A model generated the notes under the pieces. That model did not search any database. It saw nothing but the letters and a program-made list of their open reading frames with translations, and was not told the DNA's origin. A DNA stretch of 64,000 bases from Chloroflexota bacterium (GTDB lineage: Bacteria; Chloroflexota; Limnocylindria; Limnocylindrales; CSP1-4): positions 1 to 64,000 of the forward strand of contig JACPOS010000025.1 of the NCBI GenBank assembly GCA_016191395.1, written 5' to 3'. The position numbers and the translations under genes are program-made. Position 1 is the stretch's first letter. Each line of letters begins with the position of its first letter. Positions 1 to 11,360 of this stretch are shown in pieces.

Positions 1-152
1 AGCACGGCCATTCTGTCCTCGGCCATCGCTGTCTTCACTCCCTCGCTTCGTCGGTTCTCACTCCAACGACGCGAGGATGACGCGGTGGCCGCTTCAGTTC
101 TCGGCCAGCTCGCTGTTACACCAAGTCTCGGGACTCAACCCGCGCCCCGCCC

Positions 153-2819
153 CTACTTGACCTGGAACGTGGCTCGGAGCGAGCTCCCGTCGGCGGTCCC
201 CAGCGAGACCAGCCAGCACGTTCCCGCCGCGCTGGGCACGTCCCACTTCGCGAGGTACTGGCCCACGCTCGTGTCGTATCGAAGGCTCGAGCCCTTCGTC
301 GACAGTGCGATCGTCGGCAGCGCGAGCGGGACGAAGGTGCCGCAGGCGACGGAGGTCTGGAGCAGCATGGACACGGCATCCAGCGAGGTGAGCTCGGTCG
401 CCCCTGCGAAGACCTCGAACTTGAGGTTCACGCTGGACCCGCCCTTGACCAGGTTCGGCGTCGTCATCGAGACCGGGTTTGCGAAGCCGGCCAGCGTCCA
501 CGGCAGGACCGTGTACGTGAGCCCGATGGAGCTCGAGTTGCCGGCGTTGTCGGTCGCCGCACCCGTGACGGTGTGCACGCCGACGAGCGTCGAGTAGCCA
601 CTCACCGCGCACCCGGCCAGGCCGGAGGTGCCGCCACTCCCGGTGCAGCCGGTGGGCCCGGCGGGCACGGAGCCGAACAGGTACGAGGCGCCGTCCGCCA
701 GCGCCCCGCCGACGAAGGCGAGGCCGGTGGGAGCCGCCAGGTCGACGTCGACGTTCGAGACGGACGCCGTACTCGTATTGCCCGCGACATCGACCGCGGT
801 GCCGGTGTCCGCCTGGTCGGCGCCCTCGCCGAACGGGTGAGCGGCCGAGCAGCTCGCGACCCCGGAGCCGTCATCGGAGCACGTGTACGTCACGGTCGGG
901 GCGCCGGTGGCGAGGTTCCACCAGCCGGTGTCGGCGGCGGCGGGCGCGACCGATGCCGAGATCGACGGCGCGGTCAGGTCGACATCCACCCCGGTCACGC
1001 CGGCGGTCGCCTCGTTCCCGGCGACATCGAACACGGTCCGGTCCCAGGACTGGCCGGCGCCCTCACCGAATACGTGGGAGTCCGGGCAGCCCGGCGCGGC
1101 CAGGCCGGAGCCGGCGTCGGAGCAGTCGAACGAGATGGTCGGGGCGCCGGTCGAGGCGTTCCACCAGCCGGTGGCGCCGTCGGCGTCAGGCGTCAGCGAG
1201 GCAGTGATCGACGGCGGCGTCAGGTCGACGTCGATGCCGCTCACCGAGGCGGTCGCGATGTTGCCGGCCACGTCCATCGCGGTCCCGGTGTCCGACTGGC
1301 CCGCGCCTTCGCCGAACGGATGGGCGTCGCCACACGACGCGATGCCGGAGGTGTCGTCGCCGCACGTATAGGTCACGGTGGGTGCGCCGGTCGCCGCGTT
1401 CCACCAGCCGGTGGCCGCGTCGGGATCCGTCGACAGCGAGGCAACGATCGAGGGCGGCGTCTGGTCGACGTCGAACGCCGCGCTGTCGGATGCGTGGTTG
1501 CCGGCACCGTCGGTCGCCGTGCAGGTGATCGCGTGCGAGCCGTCGCCGATCACGAACGAATCGCCCGTCGCGCTCAGCGCGCCGACGTCGGACCCGTTGT
1601 CCGTGCACGTGAGGCTTGCGACGTTCACGAGGTCGGAGGTCGAGACGTCAATCGTCACGCCGGCGGTGCCATCGTTCGAGGCCGCGTTGTACCAGCCCGC
1701 GCCCTTGTCGCCTTCGGCGGTCGAGATGGACACGCCAGGGTCGGTCGTGTCGACGACGCGGACCGTGAAGGAGTCCGAGTCGGACAGCCCACCGGAATCG
1801 GTGACCGAGCAGCTGACTGTCGTGTCACCCAGCGCGAAGGCGCTGCCGGACGCGGGGGCGCACGAAGGCGTCGGGTCCGGGTTGTCCTCGGCGTCGGTCG
1901 CGGTGGCGGTGAACGCCACGTGCGCGCCCAAGGGCGACGTTGCCTCGGCGACGACCGGACCCGCCGGCACGGTGATTACCGGCGGCGTGTTCGATGGCGT
2001 GACCGAGATGGTGTCGAGGTCGTAACTCGTCGTGTAGAAGTCGTTGCCGACGAAGATCGTGCGGAGCTTGAACGTCCCGCCCGAGGCGGGCAGCGGAAGC
2101 GTCGGCGTGCCGGTCGTGGTTCCACCACCGGCGAGGAACGCGCTGGTCGGGCCCGAGACGCTCGTGGTGTTCGTCGAGTCGAAGAGCTCGAACGTCACGA
2201 GGTCGGCGCCGGACAGGTTCGCGTCCGGGAAGTAGATGCCGGTGCCCGACAGCTGGCCGAGGTCCTGGTCGATCGCGGTGGCGGACATCGCCAGCGAGGT
2301 GTTGCCCATGCCCGAGGTGAGGCCGCCGTAGGTCGTGGTGGTCGACTCCGGGACGACCGTGATCGCGCCGAGGCTGACGAGCTGGCCGGCGGAGATGGTC
2401 GAGGTCAGGCCGAGGTCGTACACGCCCGGCGGCATGGTCGTCGTGAGCGCGCGGCCGGCCTTCCAGGTGAGCGAGAAGTTGACCGAGCACGTCGTCGGAC
2501 AGCCGCCGGCGCTCCCGGTAAAGAAGAACGACGTCGATACGGTCCCGACGTTGCTGAACGTGCTGCCCCCCGACGGTCGGATGGAAAACGTCGCCGACTT
2601 GCTCTGCGAGGTGTTCGGGCAGACCGAGACGCCGTCGTTGATGCACGTGTACGAGCCGCGCAGGACCACGAAGTCGCTGTACGCAACAGTGGAGAGCGAA
2701 GGAGCGCCAAGCGTGAAGGCGAGGGTCGCCGCGGCGGCGGCGGATGGGACGGCAAGGGCTCCGGCGAGCAGGAAGGCCTGCGCCGTCGCGGCAATCCGCG
2801 CGAGGGTTCGACCGCGCAT
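153..2819 (-). CDS. Secreted HYR/Ig-like repeat protein
   Basis: Predicted secreted or surface protein of 888 residues. It opens with a signal peptide (basic MRGRTLAR, a hydrophobic stretch, then an Ala-rich cleavage region near residue 30). A HYR-type beta-sandwich domain follows in the middle (from TPPVITVPAG to about SFTVRVVD). After it come several related Ig-like modules carrying GWWN, FGEGA and DVAGN motifs, three of them nearly identical tandem copies of about 80 residues. The C-terminal 110 residues are a different domain with no anchor or sorting motif that I can see. HYR-type modules in other proteins usually mediate adhesion or protein-protein contacts; the ligand here is unknown. 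The ATG is preceded by AGGAGG at 9 nt, which fixes the start. Transcribed alone, downstream of uvrB. Confidence 0.8.
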   Translation of the reverse strand: MRGRTLARIAATAQAFLLAGALAVPSAAAAATLAFTLGAPSLSTVAYSDFVVLRGSYTCINDGVSVCPNTSQSKSATFSIRPSGGSTFSNVGTVSTSFFFTGSAGGCPTTCSVNFSLTWKAGRALTTTMPPGVYDLGLTSTISAGQLVSLGAITVVPESTTTTYGGLTSGMGNTSLAMSATAIDQDLGQLSGTGIYFPDANLSGADLVTFELFDSTNTTSVSGPTSAFLAGGGTTTGTPTLPLPASGGTFKLRTIFVGNDFYTTSYDLDTISVTPSNTPPVITVPAGPVVAEATSPLGAHVAFTATATDAEDNPDPTPSCAPASGSAFALGDTTVSCSVTDSGGLSDSDSFTVRVVDTTDPGVSISTAEGDKGAGWYNAASNDGTAGVTIDVSTSDLVNVASLTCTDNGSDVGALSATGDSFVIGDGSHAITCTATDGAGNHASDSAAFDVDQTPPSIVASLSTDPDAATGWWNAATGAPTVTYTCGDDTSGIASCGDAHPFGEGAGQSDTGTAMDVAGNIATASVSGIDVDLTPPSITASLTPDADGATGWWNASTGAPTISFDCSDAGSGLAAPGCPDSHVFGEGAGQSWDRTVFDVAGNEATAGVTGVDVDLTAPSISASVAPAAADTGWWNLATGAPTVTYTCSDDGSGVASCSAAHPFGEGADQADTGTAVDVAGNTSTASVSNVDVDLAAPTGLAFVGGALADGASYLFGSVPAGPTGCTGSGGTSGLAGCAVSGYSTLVGVHTVTGAATDNAGNSSSIGLTYTVLPWTLAGFANPVSMTTPNLVKGGSSVNLKFEVFAGATELTSLDAVSMLLQTSVACGTFVPLALPTIALSTKGSSLRYDTSVGQYLAKWDVPSAAGTCWLVSLGTADGSSLRATFQVK
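735..1465 (-). repeat. Three tandem ~240 bp in-frame repeats
   Basis: Three consecutive copies of about 240 bp encode Ig-like modules that share TGWWN, TGAPT, FGEGA, DVAGN and VDVDLT motifs. Boundaries are approximate (about 739-978, 979-1221 and 1222-1464). The unit length is a multiple of three, so recombination between copies would change the module number without breaking the frame. Confidence 0.75.
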
Positions 2820-3016
2820 CGGGCTGCGCCTCCTGATGGCCCTGGCCCTGTGGCCGGGTCCTGCCCGAATTGGGCCATGACGAAGGAGTCCGGCCTATGG
2901 TGCGGATGTACGCGGCGGTCCTTTGCACGCATGCACCGCCCCGATCAGGTACGCGCCTGTTGCGTTCGGTACTACTCCCGCAACGGCCCATTCGGCGCCG
3001 CGTGACGCCGCACGGG

Positions 3017-5386
<2,370 letters not shown>

Positions 5387-5392
5387 ACGCCG

Positions 5393-5398
5393 AATCTA
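5393..5398 (-). promoter_or_regulatory. Putative uvrB -10 element (leaderless)
   Basis: On the minus strand TAGATT stands exactly 6 nt before the uvrB GTG, so transcription would begin at or next to the start codon. There is no Shine-Dalgarno. The LexA-type box lies just upstream at the -35 position. Confidence 0.5.
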
Positions 5399-5416
5399 CC
5401 ACCTCGCGATCGAAAT

Positions 5417-5430
5417 CGAACGCGCGTTCG
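5417..5430. promoter_or_regulatory. LexA-type SOS box upstream of uvrB
   Basis: CGAACGCGCGTTCG is a perfect palindrome and an exact match to the Gram-positive LexA (Cheo) box core GAAC-N4-GTTC, including the flanking C and G. It begins 31 nt before the uvrB start and covers the expected -35 region of the TAGATT promoter, where LexA binding would block RNA polymerase. uvrB is a classical SOS gene. lexA itself is not in the window. Confidence 0.8.
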
Positions 5431-5627
5431 CAGGCTTACGCGCTCCGATCGTGCGTGGGGCCGGACCGATGGCGGTGCGTCTTGGTACCACCCGCCCATA
5501 TCGACCCCCGTACCCCCTCGGGAGACTGACCAACGCCACCAGACCGTGGCCCACGGGCAACAGTGCCCGCGCTCCGACCCTGATCCACCCACGCGTCACT
5601 TAGCCCCGGGAGGCACGCTCGACCTCG

Positions 5628-6530
5628 ATGGAGATGGAGTACAAGGACAACAATCGCCGGGGCAAGTTCGTGATCATCGCAGGCGTCGTGCTGGCGGTCG
5701 TCGCCGGCGCCACGTCGTTCTACCTGATCAACCAGGCGCAGCAGCAAGGCGGCAAGGGCGAGATCCAGAAGGTCTCCGTCGTCGTGGCCGCGCAGGTCAT
5801 CCCCGCCCGCACCCCGATCCAGCCCGGCGCGCTCGTCGTCGTCCAGGTCCCCCTGGATGCCGCCACGCAAGTGGGAATCATCACGGACCCGAAGCAGCTC
5901 GCGGGCAAGGTGCTGGCCATCCCCGTGGCCATCGGCCAGCCGATCTACGCGAACATGATCTCGTCCGCCGCCGGCCAGTCCGGCTTCTCCATCCTGGGCC
6001 CCAATGAGACGGTCGGCCCGGATTCGGAGGCCTGGCGCGCCATCTCCATCACGATCCCCGACGACCGTGCGGTCGCGGGCCTGCTCGTCGCGGGCCAGAC
6101 GATCGACATCTTCATGACCGCCACCATCACCGTGCCGCTGACCGCGCAACCGGCCGGCGTCTACTACTCCGACCTCGTCACGAAGATCTCGTACCAGGAC
6201 ATGGTGATCCTTGCCCGCGCCGGCTCCCAGTACATCCTCAAGACGACGCTCGCGGTCGCCGAGGAGATCAACCACATGCTGGCGGCCGGAACGGTCACGT
6301 TTTCCGCGGCGCTGCGCCCCGACCAGGACGTCCGCTACGCCGACGTCACCAAGCTCGGCGCCACCACGAACCGCATCCTGGAGAAGTACGGCCTGCCCTT
6401 CCCGGCGATCTACCCCGCACCCTCCGCCACGATCCCCCCGCAGCCGCCGATCCAGTTCCCCACCCCGCCGCCGACGCCCGCCCCCGCAACACCCGCACCC
6501 TCCCCCGGAGCATCACCCGCCGCCTCCTAG
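5628..6530 (+). CDS. CpaB-like Flp pilus assembly protein (SAF domain)
   Basis: 300 residues. A short charged N-terminus is followed by one membrane anchor (about residues 14-34, GKFVIIAGVVLAVVAGATSF), then a SAF-type region (VVVAAQVIPARTPIQPGALV to about IGQPIYANM) and a second conserved region (VAGLLVAGQTIDIFM) typical of RcpC/CpaB proteins of the Tad pilus. The last 45 residues are Pro/Ala-rich. CpaB proteins act in the periplasm or cell wall during Flp/Tad pilus assembly. No other tad gene is nearby, so this copy is an orphan or the tad locus is elsewhere. ATG codons at 5628 and 5634 are both possible; GGGAGG lies 14 nt upstream of the first. Confidence 0.8.
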   Translation: MEMEYKDNNRRGKFVIIAGVVLAVVAGATSFYLINQAQQQGGKGEIQKVSVVVAAQVIPARTPIQPGALVVVQVPLDAATQVGIITDPKQLAGKVLAIPVAIGQPIYANMISSAAGQSGFSILGPNETVGPDSEAWRAISITIPDDRAVAGLLVAGQTIDIFMTATITVPLTAQPAGVYYSDLVTKISYQDMVILARAGSQYILKTTLAVAEEINHMLAAGTVTFSAALRPDQDVRYADVTKLGATTNRILEKYGLPFPAIYPAPSATIPPQPPIQFPTPPPTPAPATPAPSPGASPAAS

Positions 6531-6850
6531 TTCCCGGGGCACCGGCCCGCTCGGCGGCCGCCACCCCAGCGTCGCGTTCGCCAGCACCCCCTCGGGCTGC
6601 GTGTCGGCTGCCGTACGACGAGATGTTCAGTACGGCTACGAACTCGACGAGTTCTCCCCAGCGGCGACCCTCGACGTCCGGAATCGCGTCGATTACGTTC
6701 ACCCGGGCTACACGATCGACCGAATCGCCGCTGAAACGGGCCCTGGCGGTATCGATGGCGTCGATTGAGACCCGACTCTCGTCACGTTCGTAGCCCAGCT
6801 GAACAAGTCGACATAAGCGGCAGGCAAGCGGCGGGTGGGATCGTGCGTCC
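6531..6850. other. Intergenic region before XRE gene
   Basis: 320 bp without a convincing gene; the ORF track entries here are frame shadows. It holds a perfect inverted repeat GAACTC-GAC-GAGTTC (6640-6654) and, just before the XRE gene, two direct copies of AAGCGGC. Either could be an operator, but nothing in the sequence proves it. Confidence 0.4.
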
Positions 6851-7510
6851 ATGCCAGCCGCGAGCCGAACGCTTGATCGCGGGATCCGCCTGGGTCAACG
6901 CGCCTTGCTCGCAATCGGATCGGAGTTCGAGACCGCGCGACGGAGCATCGGCGTAAGCCAGGAGCACGTCGCGACGGCAAGCCGCGTATCGCGGCCTCGC
7001 TATTCAAGGATCGAGAACGGGAAGTTGTCGACCCTGCAGGTCCTCGAGGTGGCGAGGATCGCGAGCGTCCTTGGACTGGAGCCCTCATTCCGCCTGTTCC
7101 CTGCAGGACCGCCGATCCGTGATGCCGGCCAGGCACGCCGACTGGGCGCATTTCTGGCGAACGCGTCGGGCCCGCTGATGGCGCGCACCGAGGTCCCGCT
7201 ACCGGCGCTGCCGGATCGTCGCGAGCTGCGCGCGTGGGATGCGTGCCTCCAGAGCCCGGGCGCCAGGACCGCGATCGAATTCGAGATGCGATTGCACGAC
7301 GCGCAAGCCGTCGAGCGCCGCCTCGGCCTGAAGCGTCGGGACGACCCTGTCGACCACTTCATCCTCTTGATCGCCGACACCCGAACGAACCGGCGCGTCC
7401 TCGCCGAGCTACCCGGACTCTTCGCCGATCTTCCACGGCTCTCGAAGGCGCGCGTACTCGCCACCCTGAGGGCCGGCCGACACCCGGGGACGGGCCTCGT
7501 GCTCGTCTAG
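6851..7510 (+). CDS. XRE-type HTH protein with uncharacterised C-terminal domain (copy 1)
   Basis: 219 residues. Residues about 20-80 form an XRE/Cro-type helix-turn-helix (GVSQEHVATASRVSRPRYSR, then IENGKLS), so it probably binds DNA. The C-terminal half contains EVPLP, a tryptophan-aspartate pair (RAWDACL), EFEMRLHD, a Lys-Arg-rich LKRRDD and LLIADTRTNRRVL. These positions are repeated in the second paralogue at 61277. Acidic residues followed by a basic patch and a strand resemble some restriction-like nuclease folds, but that is inference; transcription factor or toxin-like roles are equally open. The ATG is chosen by length and alignment to the paralogue. It ends by overlapping the convergent coaE stop by 4 nt. 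Confidence 0.7.
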   Translation: MPAASRTLDRGIRLGQRALLAIGSEFETARRSIGVSQEHVATASRVSRPRYSRIENGKLSTLQVLEVARIASVLGLEPSFRLFPAGPPIRDAGQARRLGAFLANASGPLMARTEVPLPALPDRRELRAWDACLQSPGARTAIEFEMRLHDAQAVERRLGLKRRDDPVDHFILLIADTRTNRRVLAELPGLFADLPRLSKARVLATLRAGRHPGTGLVLV

Positions 7511-8154
7511 GGCCGGGTGCGTTTGGCGCCGGTGAGTGCGGCTTCGAACGCGCTTGAGACGCGGGAGCGAGATTCGGCGATGGAGCCGGACGTGTCGAGC
7601 ACGCGGGTCGCGAAGGGCGTCAGGCGGGCGACGAGGTCGCCCTGAGCGGCGATTCGCGCTTGCGTGTCGGCGGGATCGGCCGGGCGGCCGGTTGCGGCGG
7701 CGCGGCCCTCGAGGCGTGCGAGCTGGACGGCCGGGTCGCAGGTGACGAGCCAGACCTCATTGCAGAGCGAGGCGAGGCCCCCTTCGACGAGCTTGATCGC
7801 CTCGATCACGACGGCCGGCGCGCCCGAGCCGTCGGCCGCTGCGATCAGGGCGAGGATGGGTGCGCGGACGGCCGGGTGGATGATCGATTCGAGGCGTCGG
7901 AGCGCCTCGGGATCCGCGAACACGATGCGTCCGAGTGCGGCGCGATCAAGCGTGCCGTCAGCCCGAAGGACGCCGGGGCCGAACGCACCAACGACTGCCG
8001 CCAGCGCCGCGCTGCCCGGTGGCGTCACGCCTCGCGCCACCTGGTCGGCATCGATGACGACAGCGCCGAGCTCCGCGAGCCAGCCAGCGACGGTCGACTT
8101 GCCGCAGCCGATCGGCCCGGTGATCCCGATTCGGAGGGGCCGAGACGCCGTCAC
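7507..8154 (-). CDS. coaE: Dephospho-CoA kinase
   Basis: Phosphorylates the ribose 3'-hydroxyl of dephospho-CoA, the last step of coenzyme A synthesis in the cytoplasm. 215 residues, normal for the family. The P-loop GPIGCGKST lies near the N-terminus, followed by the nucleotide/substrate motifs VIDADQVAR, LESIIHPAVR and VWLVTCDPAVQLARL. The ORF track runs far upstream in the same frame, but the true start is the GTG at 8154, which overlaps the ABC-F stop as GTGA. That arrangement implies translational coupling and makes coaE the last gene of the polA-mutM-ABC-F-coaE operon. polA, mutM and coaE are commonly neighbours in Gram-positive bacteria. Confidence 0.95.
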   Translation of the reverse strand: MTASRPLRIGITGPIGCGKSTVAGWLAELGAVVIDADQVARGVTPPGSAALAAVVGAFGPGVLRADGTLDRAALGRIVFADPEALRRLESIIHPAVRAPILALIAAADGSGAPAVVIEAIKLVEGGLASLCNEVWLVTCDPAVQLARLEGRAAATGRPADPADTQARIAAQGDLVARLTPFATRVLDTSGSIAESRSRVSSAFEAALTGAKRTRP

Positions 8155-10250
8155 GGTGCCCGCTCCTCGAGGGCGAGCCAGGCGTCCTCGGCGGAGGCGA
8201 GAGCGACGTTGACGTCGGCGAGCTCGCTCGTGACCCGACGGAGCTCGATGAAGTTCGACTGGACCGCCGGCCGCGAGAGCTCCAGCTCGAGGTGGTTCCT
8301 GCGCAGGTTGAGCCGGGTGAGCTCCGCGTCGGCGAGCTCTCGCTGCCGGCGATACGCGTCCTTGGAGAGCTTCGGACCGCGAGGCGGGCGGGCGAGCCGG
8401 GGCGAAGCCTCCGGCGCGGCGCCATTGCCGCTGCTTCCCGCAGCAGCGCCGGCAGCCCCGGCGGTGACGGCCGGGTGGGTGGCGGAACGTCCGCCCTTCG
8501 AGCGGGCCGCGCCTGCGGCAGGAAGGCCGCTGGCCTTGCCATCGACCGACGCCGACCGCGCCGCCCGAGCGCCGCCGTGGAGGCGCCTCGCCTCCTGCTC
8601 GAGCGCGGACGCGACCGTCCAGCCGTCCGCGACGGCGGCTCGCCAGGCGCGATAGCCGCCGTCGAACGGGGCGACGGCGCCGCCGTCGACGACCCAGAGG
8701 CGCTCGCAGACCGTGTCGAGGAAGCGCCGATCGTGCGAGACCACCAGCATCGTCGCCGGCGTCTCGAGCAGGAACGTCTCGATCGCCTCGCGGGCGACGA
8801 CGTCCAGGTGGTTGGTGGGCTCGTCGAGCAGGTACACGTTCGAGGGCATGACCCCGAGCAGCGCGAGCTCCAGTCGCGAGCGCTCGCCCCCGGAGAGGAG
8901 CCGGACCTCCTTGAACACGTCCTCGCCTCGGAACAGGAACCGGGCAAGGTAGCCGCGCGCCTCGCCGGGCGTGACCGGCACGGATTCCAAGAGGGCGTCC
9001 AGAACAGTCGCGCCAGGGATCGCCGCCGCCCGGAGCTGCGCCAGGTACCCGAGCTGCACGCCGTGACCGAAGGAGATTGCGCCGTCCAGCGGCGGCAGCT
9101 CGCCCGCGATGGTGCGCAGGAGCGTCGTCTTCCCGGCCCCGTTCGGGCCGACGATCCCGATCCTGTCCCCGCGCCGTGCCGCGAGGAACGGCGCGTTCGC
9201 CACGAGCACGGGGTCGCCGTGCGCCCCGAGCGCGCGCAGGTACCCGACCGACAGGTCCTCGATCCGGATGACGATCTCGCCCGACCGGACCGGCCCGCCG
9301 CCGACCAGCCCCGACCCGGGCAACCGCAGCTTGCGGGAGGACTTCGGCGCGTCCTGCTTTCCCGCGAGCAGCCGCTCCAGCCGGGCCTCGTGCTCGTGCA
9401 TCTTCGCCATCTTTCGATGGCTTCGGTACGTCTGGACCAGCTCGCGCTCCCGCGCGATCTGCTGCTCCTGCGTGTCCGCGGACTTCGCCGCGAACGCGTC
9501 GCGCTCCTCGCGCTGGCGGTGGTAGGACGAGTAGTCGCCGCGGAACACCGTCAGCTTGCGATCCCGCAGCTCCCAGATCCGGTTGACGGTCGCGTCGAGG
9601 AAGGCACGGTCGTGCGAGGCAACCAGGAGCGATCCATGGCGCCGGCGCAGGTGATCCTCCAGCCACTCGAGCGCCCCGAGGTCGAGGTGGTTCGTTGGCT
9701 CGTCGAGGAACAGCAGGTCCGGCGCGGCGATCACGAGGCGCGCGAGCGTCGCCCGCGTCTGCTCCCCGCCCGACAGCGACGACGGCGGCCGGGACATGTC
9801 CGCGACGCTGAACCCGAGCCCGCCCAGCGCCTCGTCGACGCGCTGGTCCAGCGTGTATCCGCCCAGGCCCTCGAACCGGTGTTGGAGCGCTTCATAGGCC
9901 GGCTCGGTCGAGAGGTGGGCGCGCTCCAGCGCCTCCAGCTCGACTGCCATCGCCTCGAGGTGCGATGCGCCGTGGCGCACGGCGGCTCGGACGTCCGGCG
10001 CGACCATGAACTTCGCGTCCAGGTGCGCCTCCTGGGCGAGCATGCCGATCGTCAGGTCGCGCTTGCGGGAGACCGTCCCCGCGTCCGGCTCGTCCAGCCC
10101 GGCCGCGATGCGCAGGAGCGTGGTCTTTCCGGCGCCGTTCGGCCCGACGAGGCCGACCCGATCGCCGAGCGCGATCGACGCCGTGATCGAGTCGAGGATG
10201 ACGAACGTGCCCACCTCGCGGTGGACGCCCTCCAGTCGAAGGATCGACAT
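8151..10250 (-). CDS. ABC-F family ATPase
   Basis: Soluble duplicated ABC ATPase of 699 residues that, by family knowledge, works on the ribosome (translation factor or antibiotic-resistance type) rather than in transport. Two nucleotide-binding domains each show Walker A GPNGAGKTT, the signatures LSGGEQTRATLARL and LLSGGERSRLELALL, and Walker B LFLDEPTNHLDL and YLLDEPTNHLDV. The linker contains the basic, coiled AHLERLLAGK-type region expected of the P-site tRNA interaction motif. A low-complexity Ala/Gly stretch and a C-terminal coiled coil (about 110 residues) follow the second domain, as in Uup-like members. No membrane segments. The ATG overlaps the mutM stop (TGATG). The exact subfamily cannot be assigned by eye. 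Confidence 0.93.
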   Translation of the reverse strand: MSILRLEGVHREVGTFVILDSITASIALGDRVGLVGPNGAGKTTLLRIAAGLDEPDAGTVSRKRDLTIGMLAQEAHLDAKFMVAPDVRAAVRHGASHLEAMAVELEALERAHLSTEPAYEALQHRFEGLGGYTLDQRVDEALGGLGFSVADMSRPPSSLSGGEQTRATLARLVIAAPDLLFLDEPTNHLDLGALEWLEDHLRRRHGSLLVASHDRAFLDATVNRIWELRDRKLTVFRGDYSSYHRQREERDAFAAKSADTQEQQIARERELVQTYRSHRKMAKMHEHEARLERLLAGKQDAPKSSRKLRLPGSGLVGGGPVRSGEIVIRIEDLSVGYLRALGAHGDPVLVANAPFLAARRGDRIGIVGPNGAGKTTLLRTIAGELPPLDGAISFGHGVQLGYLAQLRAAAIPGATVLDALLESVPVTPGEARGYLARFLFRGEDVFKEVRLLSGGERSRLELALLGVMPSNVYLLDEPTNHLDVVAREAIETFLLETPATMLVVSHDRRFLDTVCERLWVVDGGAVAPFDGGYRAWRAAVADGWTVASALEQEARRLHGGARAARSASVDGKASGLPAAGAARSKGGRSATHPAVTAGAAGAAAGSSGNGAAPEASPRLARPPRGPKLSKDAYRRQRELADAELTRLNLRRNHLELELSRPAVQSNFIELRRVTSELADVNVALASAEDAWLALEERAP

Positions 10251-11356
10251 CAGTCGCCCCCGCGAGTTGCGGCGCGCGCCGCGGCTCGCCGAGTGGCCGC
10301 CGCGCGCTTCGTGCGTTCCGCTCGCGAGCCCGCAGCCCCCGCCGCGCGCCGAGTCGACCCGGTCGGCGTGCCGAGCGAGCCATCGGCGCCTCCGATCTCC
10401 GTCCAACGCGGGCCGGTTCGGATTGCGCCCTCGGGCGTCGAGGAACTCGAGCCCGCCCGCGGCTCCATCCCCCGCAGGATCGTGGCCGCGCCCGGCTTGT
10501 CCCCGGCCGGCAGGCGCTGGCACCACGAGCAGAAGTGCGTGGAGCGTGCCCCGATGACAACGCGGCGGATCGGCCGCCCGCAGCGGAAGCACGGCTCGCC
10601 GGCTCGCTGGTAGACCTGCAGCTGCTCCTGCATGGAGCCATCGCCCTCGGGCGCCGTGTAGTCGTCCACCGACGACCCGCGCCGCTCCACCGCCTCCGCG
10701 AGGATGCGGCGAATCTCGCGGTAGAGGCGACCCTCGTCGGCGGGTAGGAGCGAGGCGGCGGAGCGCAGCGGATGCAGTCGCGCGGCCCACAGCGCCTCGT
10801 CGGCGTAGATGTTGCCCACGCCCGCGAGGAACGCCTGGTCCAGCAGCAGCGGCTTGAGCCGCCCCTTTCGCCCGCGGATCCGCCGCCGGAACACCCGAGC
10901 CGTGAACTGCGGGTCCAGCGGCTCGGGCCCGAAGCCCTTGAACCCCTTCGGACCACCCAGCTCCCCTTCGAGATCACCCGTCACCGGCGACCGGCGCGCC
11001 ACGCCAACCCGCCCGAACTTCCGGATGTCGCGGAACCACAGCTCGCGCCCATCCGCGAACGCGAGCACGAGCCGGATGTACGGATCTTCCAGCACCCCGG
11101 CCTGCACGACGAACAGCTGCCCGGTCATCTTCAGGTGGATCGTGATCGCAGAGTCGTCGTCGAGGTCAAGCACCACCAGCTTCGCGCGCCTCGACGTCCC
11201 GACGATCGTCCGGCCGACCACGGCCGCCTCGAACGCGGCAACGTCCCCGGACCGCAGCGTCTTGAGCCACGAGACGCGGACCCCCGTGATCCGCGCACCC
11301 ACGACCAGCCCGCGCAGGTCACGGGCAACGGTTTCGACCTCGGGCAGCTCCGGCAC
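10250..11356 (-). CDS. mutM: Formamidopyrimidine-DNA glycosylase
   Basis: Bifunctional base-excision repair enzyme removing 8-oxoguanine and formamidopyrimidines and cutting the abasic strand. After Met comes PELPEVET; Pro2 is the catalytic nucleophile and Glu3 the acid. The helix-two-turn-helix region (LLLDQAFLAGVGNIYADEAL) and the C-terminal zinc finger (CFRCGRPI, then CSWCQ) are intact. At 368 residues it is about 80-90 longer than typical Fpg because of a low-complexity tail after the zinc finger, ending in a Lys/Arg/Ala-rich segment that may add DNA affinity (inference). It starts only 4 nt after polA and its stop overlaps the ABC-F start, so it is co-transcribed. Confidence 0.96.
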   Translation of the reverse strand: MPELPEVETVARDLRGLVVGARITGVRVSWLKTLRSGDVAAFEAAVVGRTIVGTSRRAKLVVLDLDDDSAITIHLKMTGQLFVVQAGVLEDPYIRLVLAFADGRELWFRDIRKFGRVGVARRSPVTGDLEGELGGPKGFKGFGPEPLDPQFTARVFRRRIRGRKGRLKPLLLDQAFLAGVGNIYADEALWAARLHPLRSAASLLPADEGRLYREIRRILAEAVERRGSSVDDYTAPEGDGSMQEQLQVYQRAGEPCFRCGRPIRRVVIGARSTHFCSWCQRLPAGDKPGAATILRGMEPRAGSSSSTPEGAIRTGPRWTEIGGADGSLGTPTGSTRRAAGAAGSRAERTKRAAATRRAAARAATRGGD

Positions 11357-11360
11357 GGAC

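Noticed and set aside
1-152. A gene at the left edge
   Set aside because: No open frame with coding character reaches beyond the shadow ORFs of the repeat protein.
6640-6654. GAACTCGACGAGTTC as a third LexA box
   Set aside because: The half-site spacing is 7, not 4, and it is about 200 bp from the next start codon.
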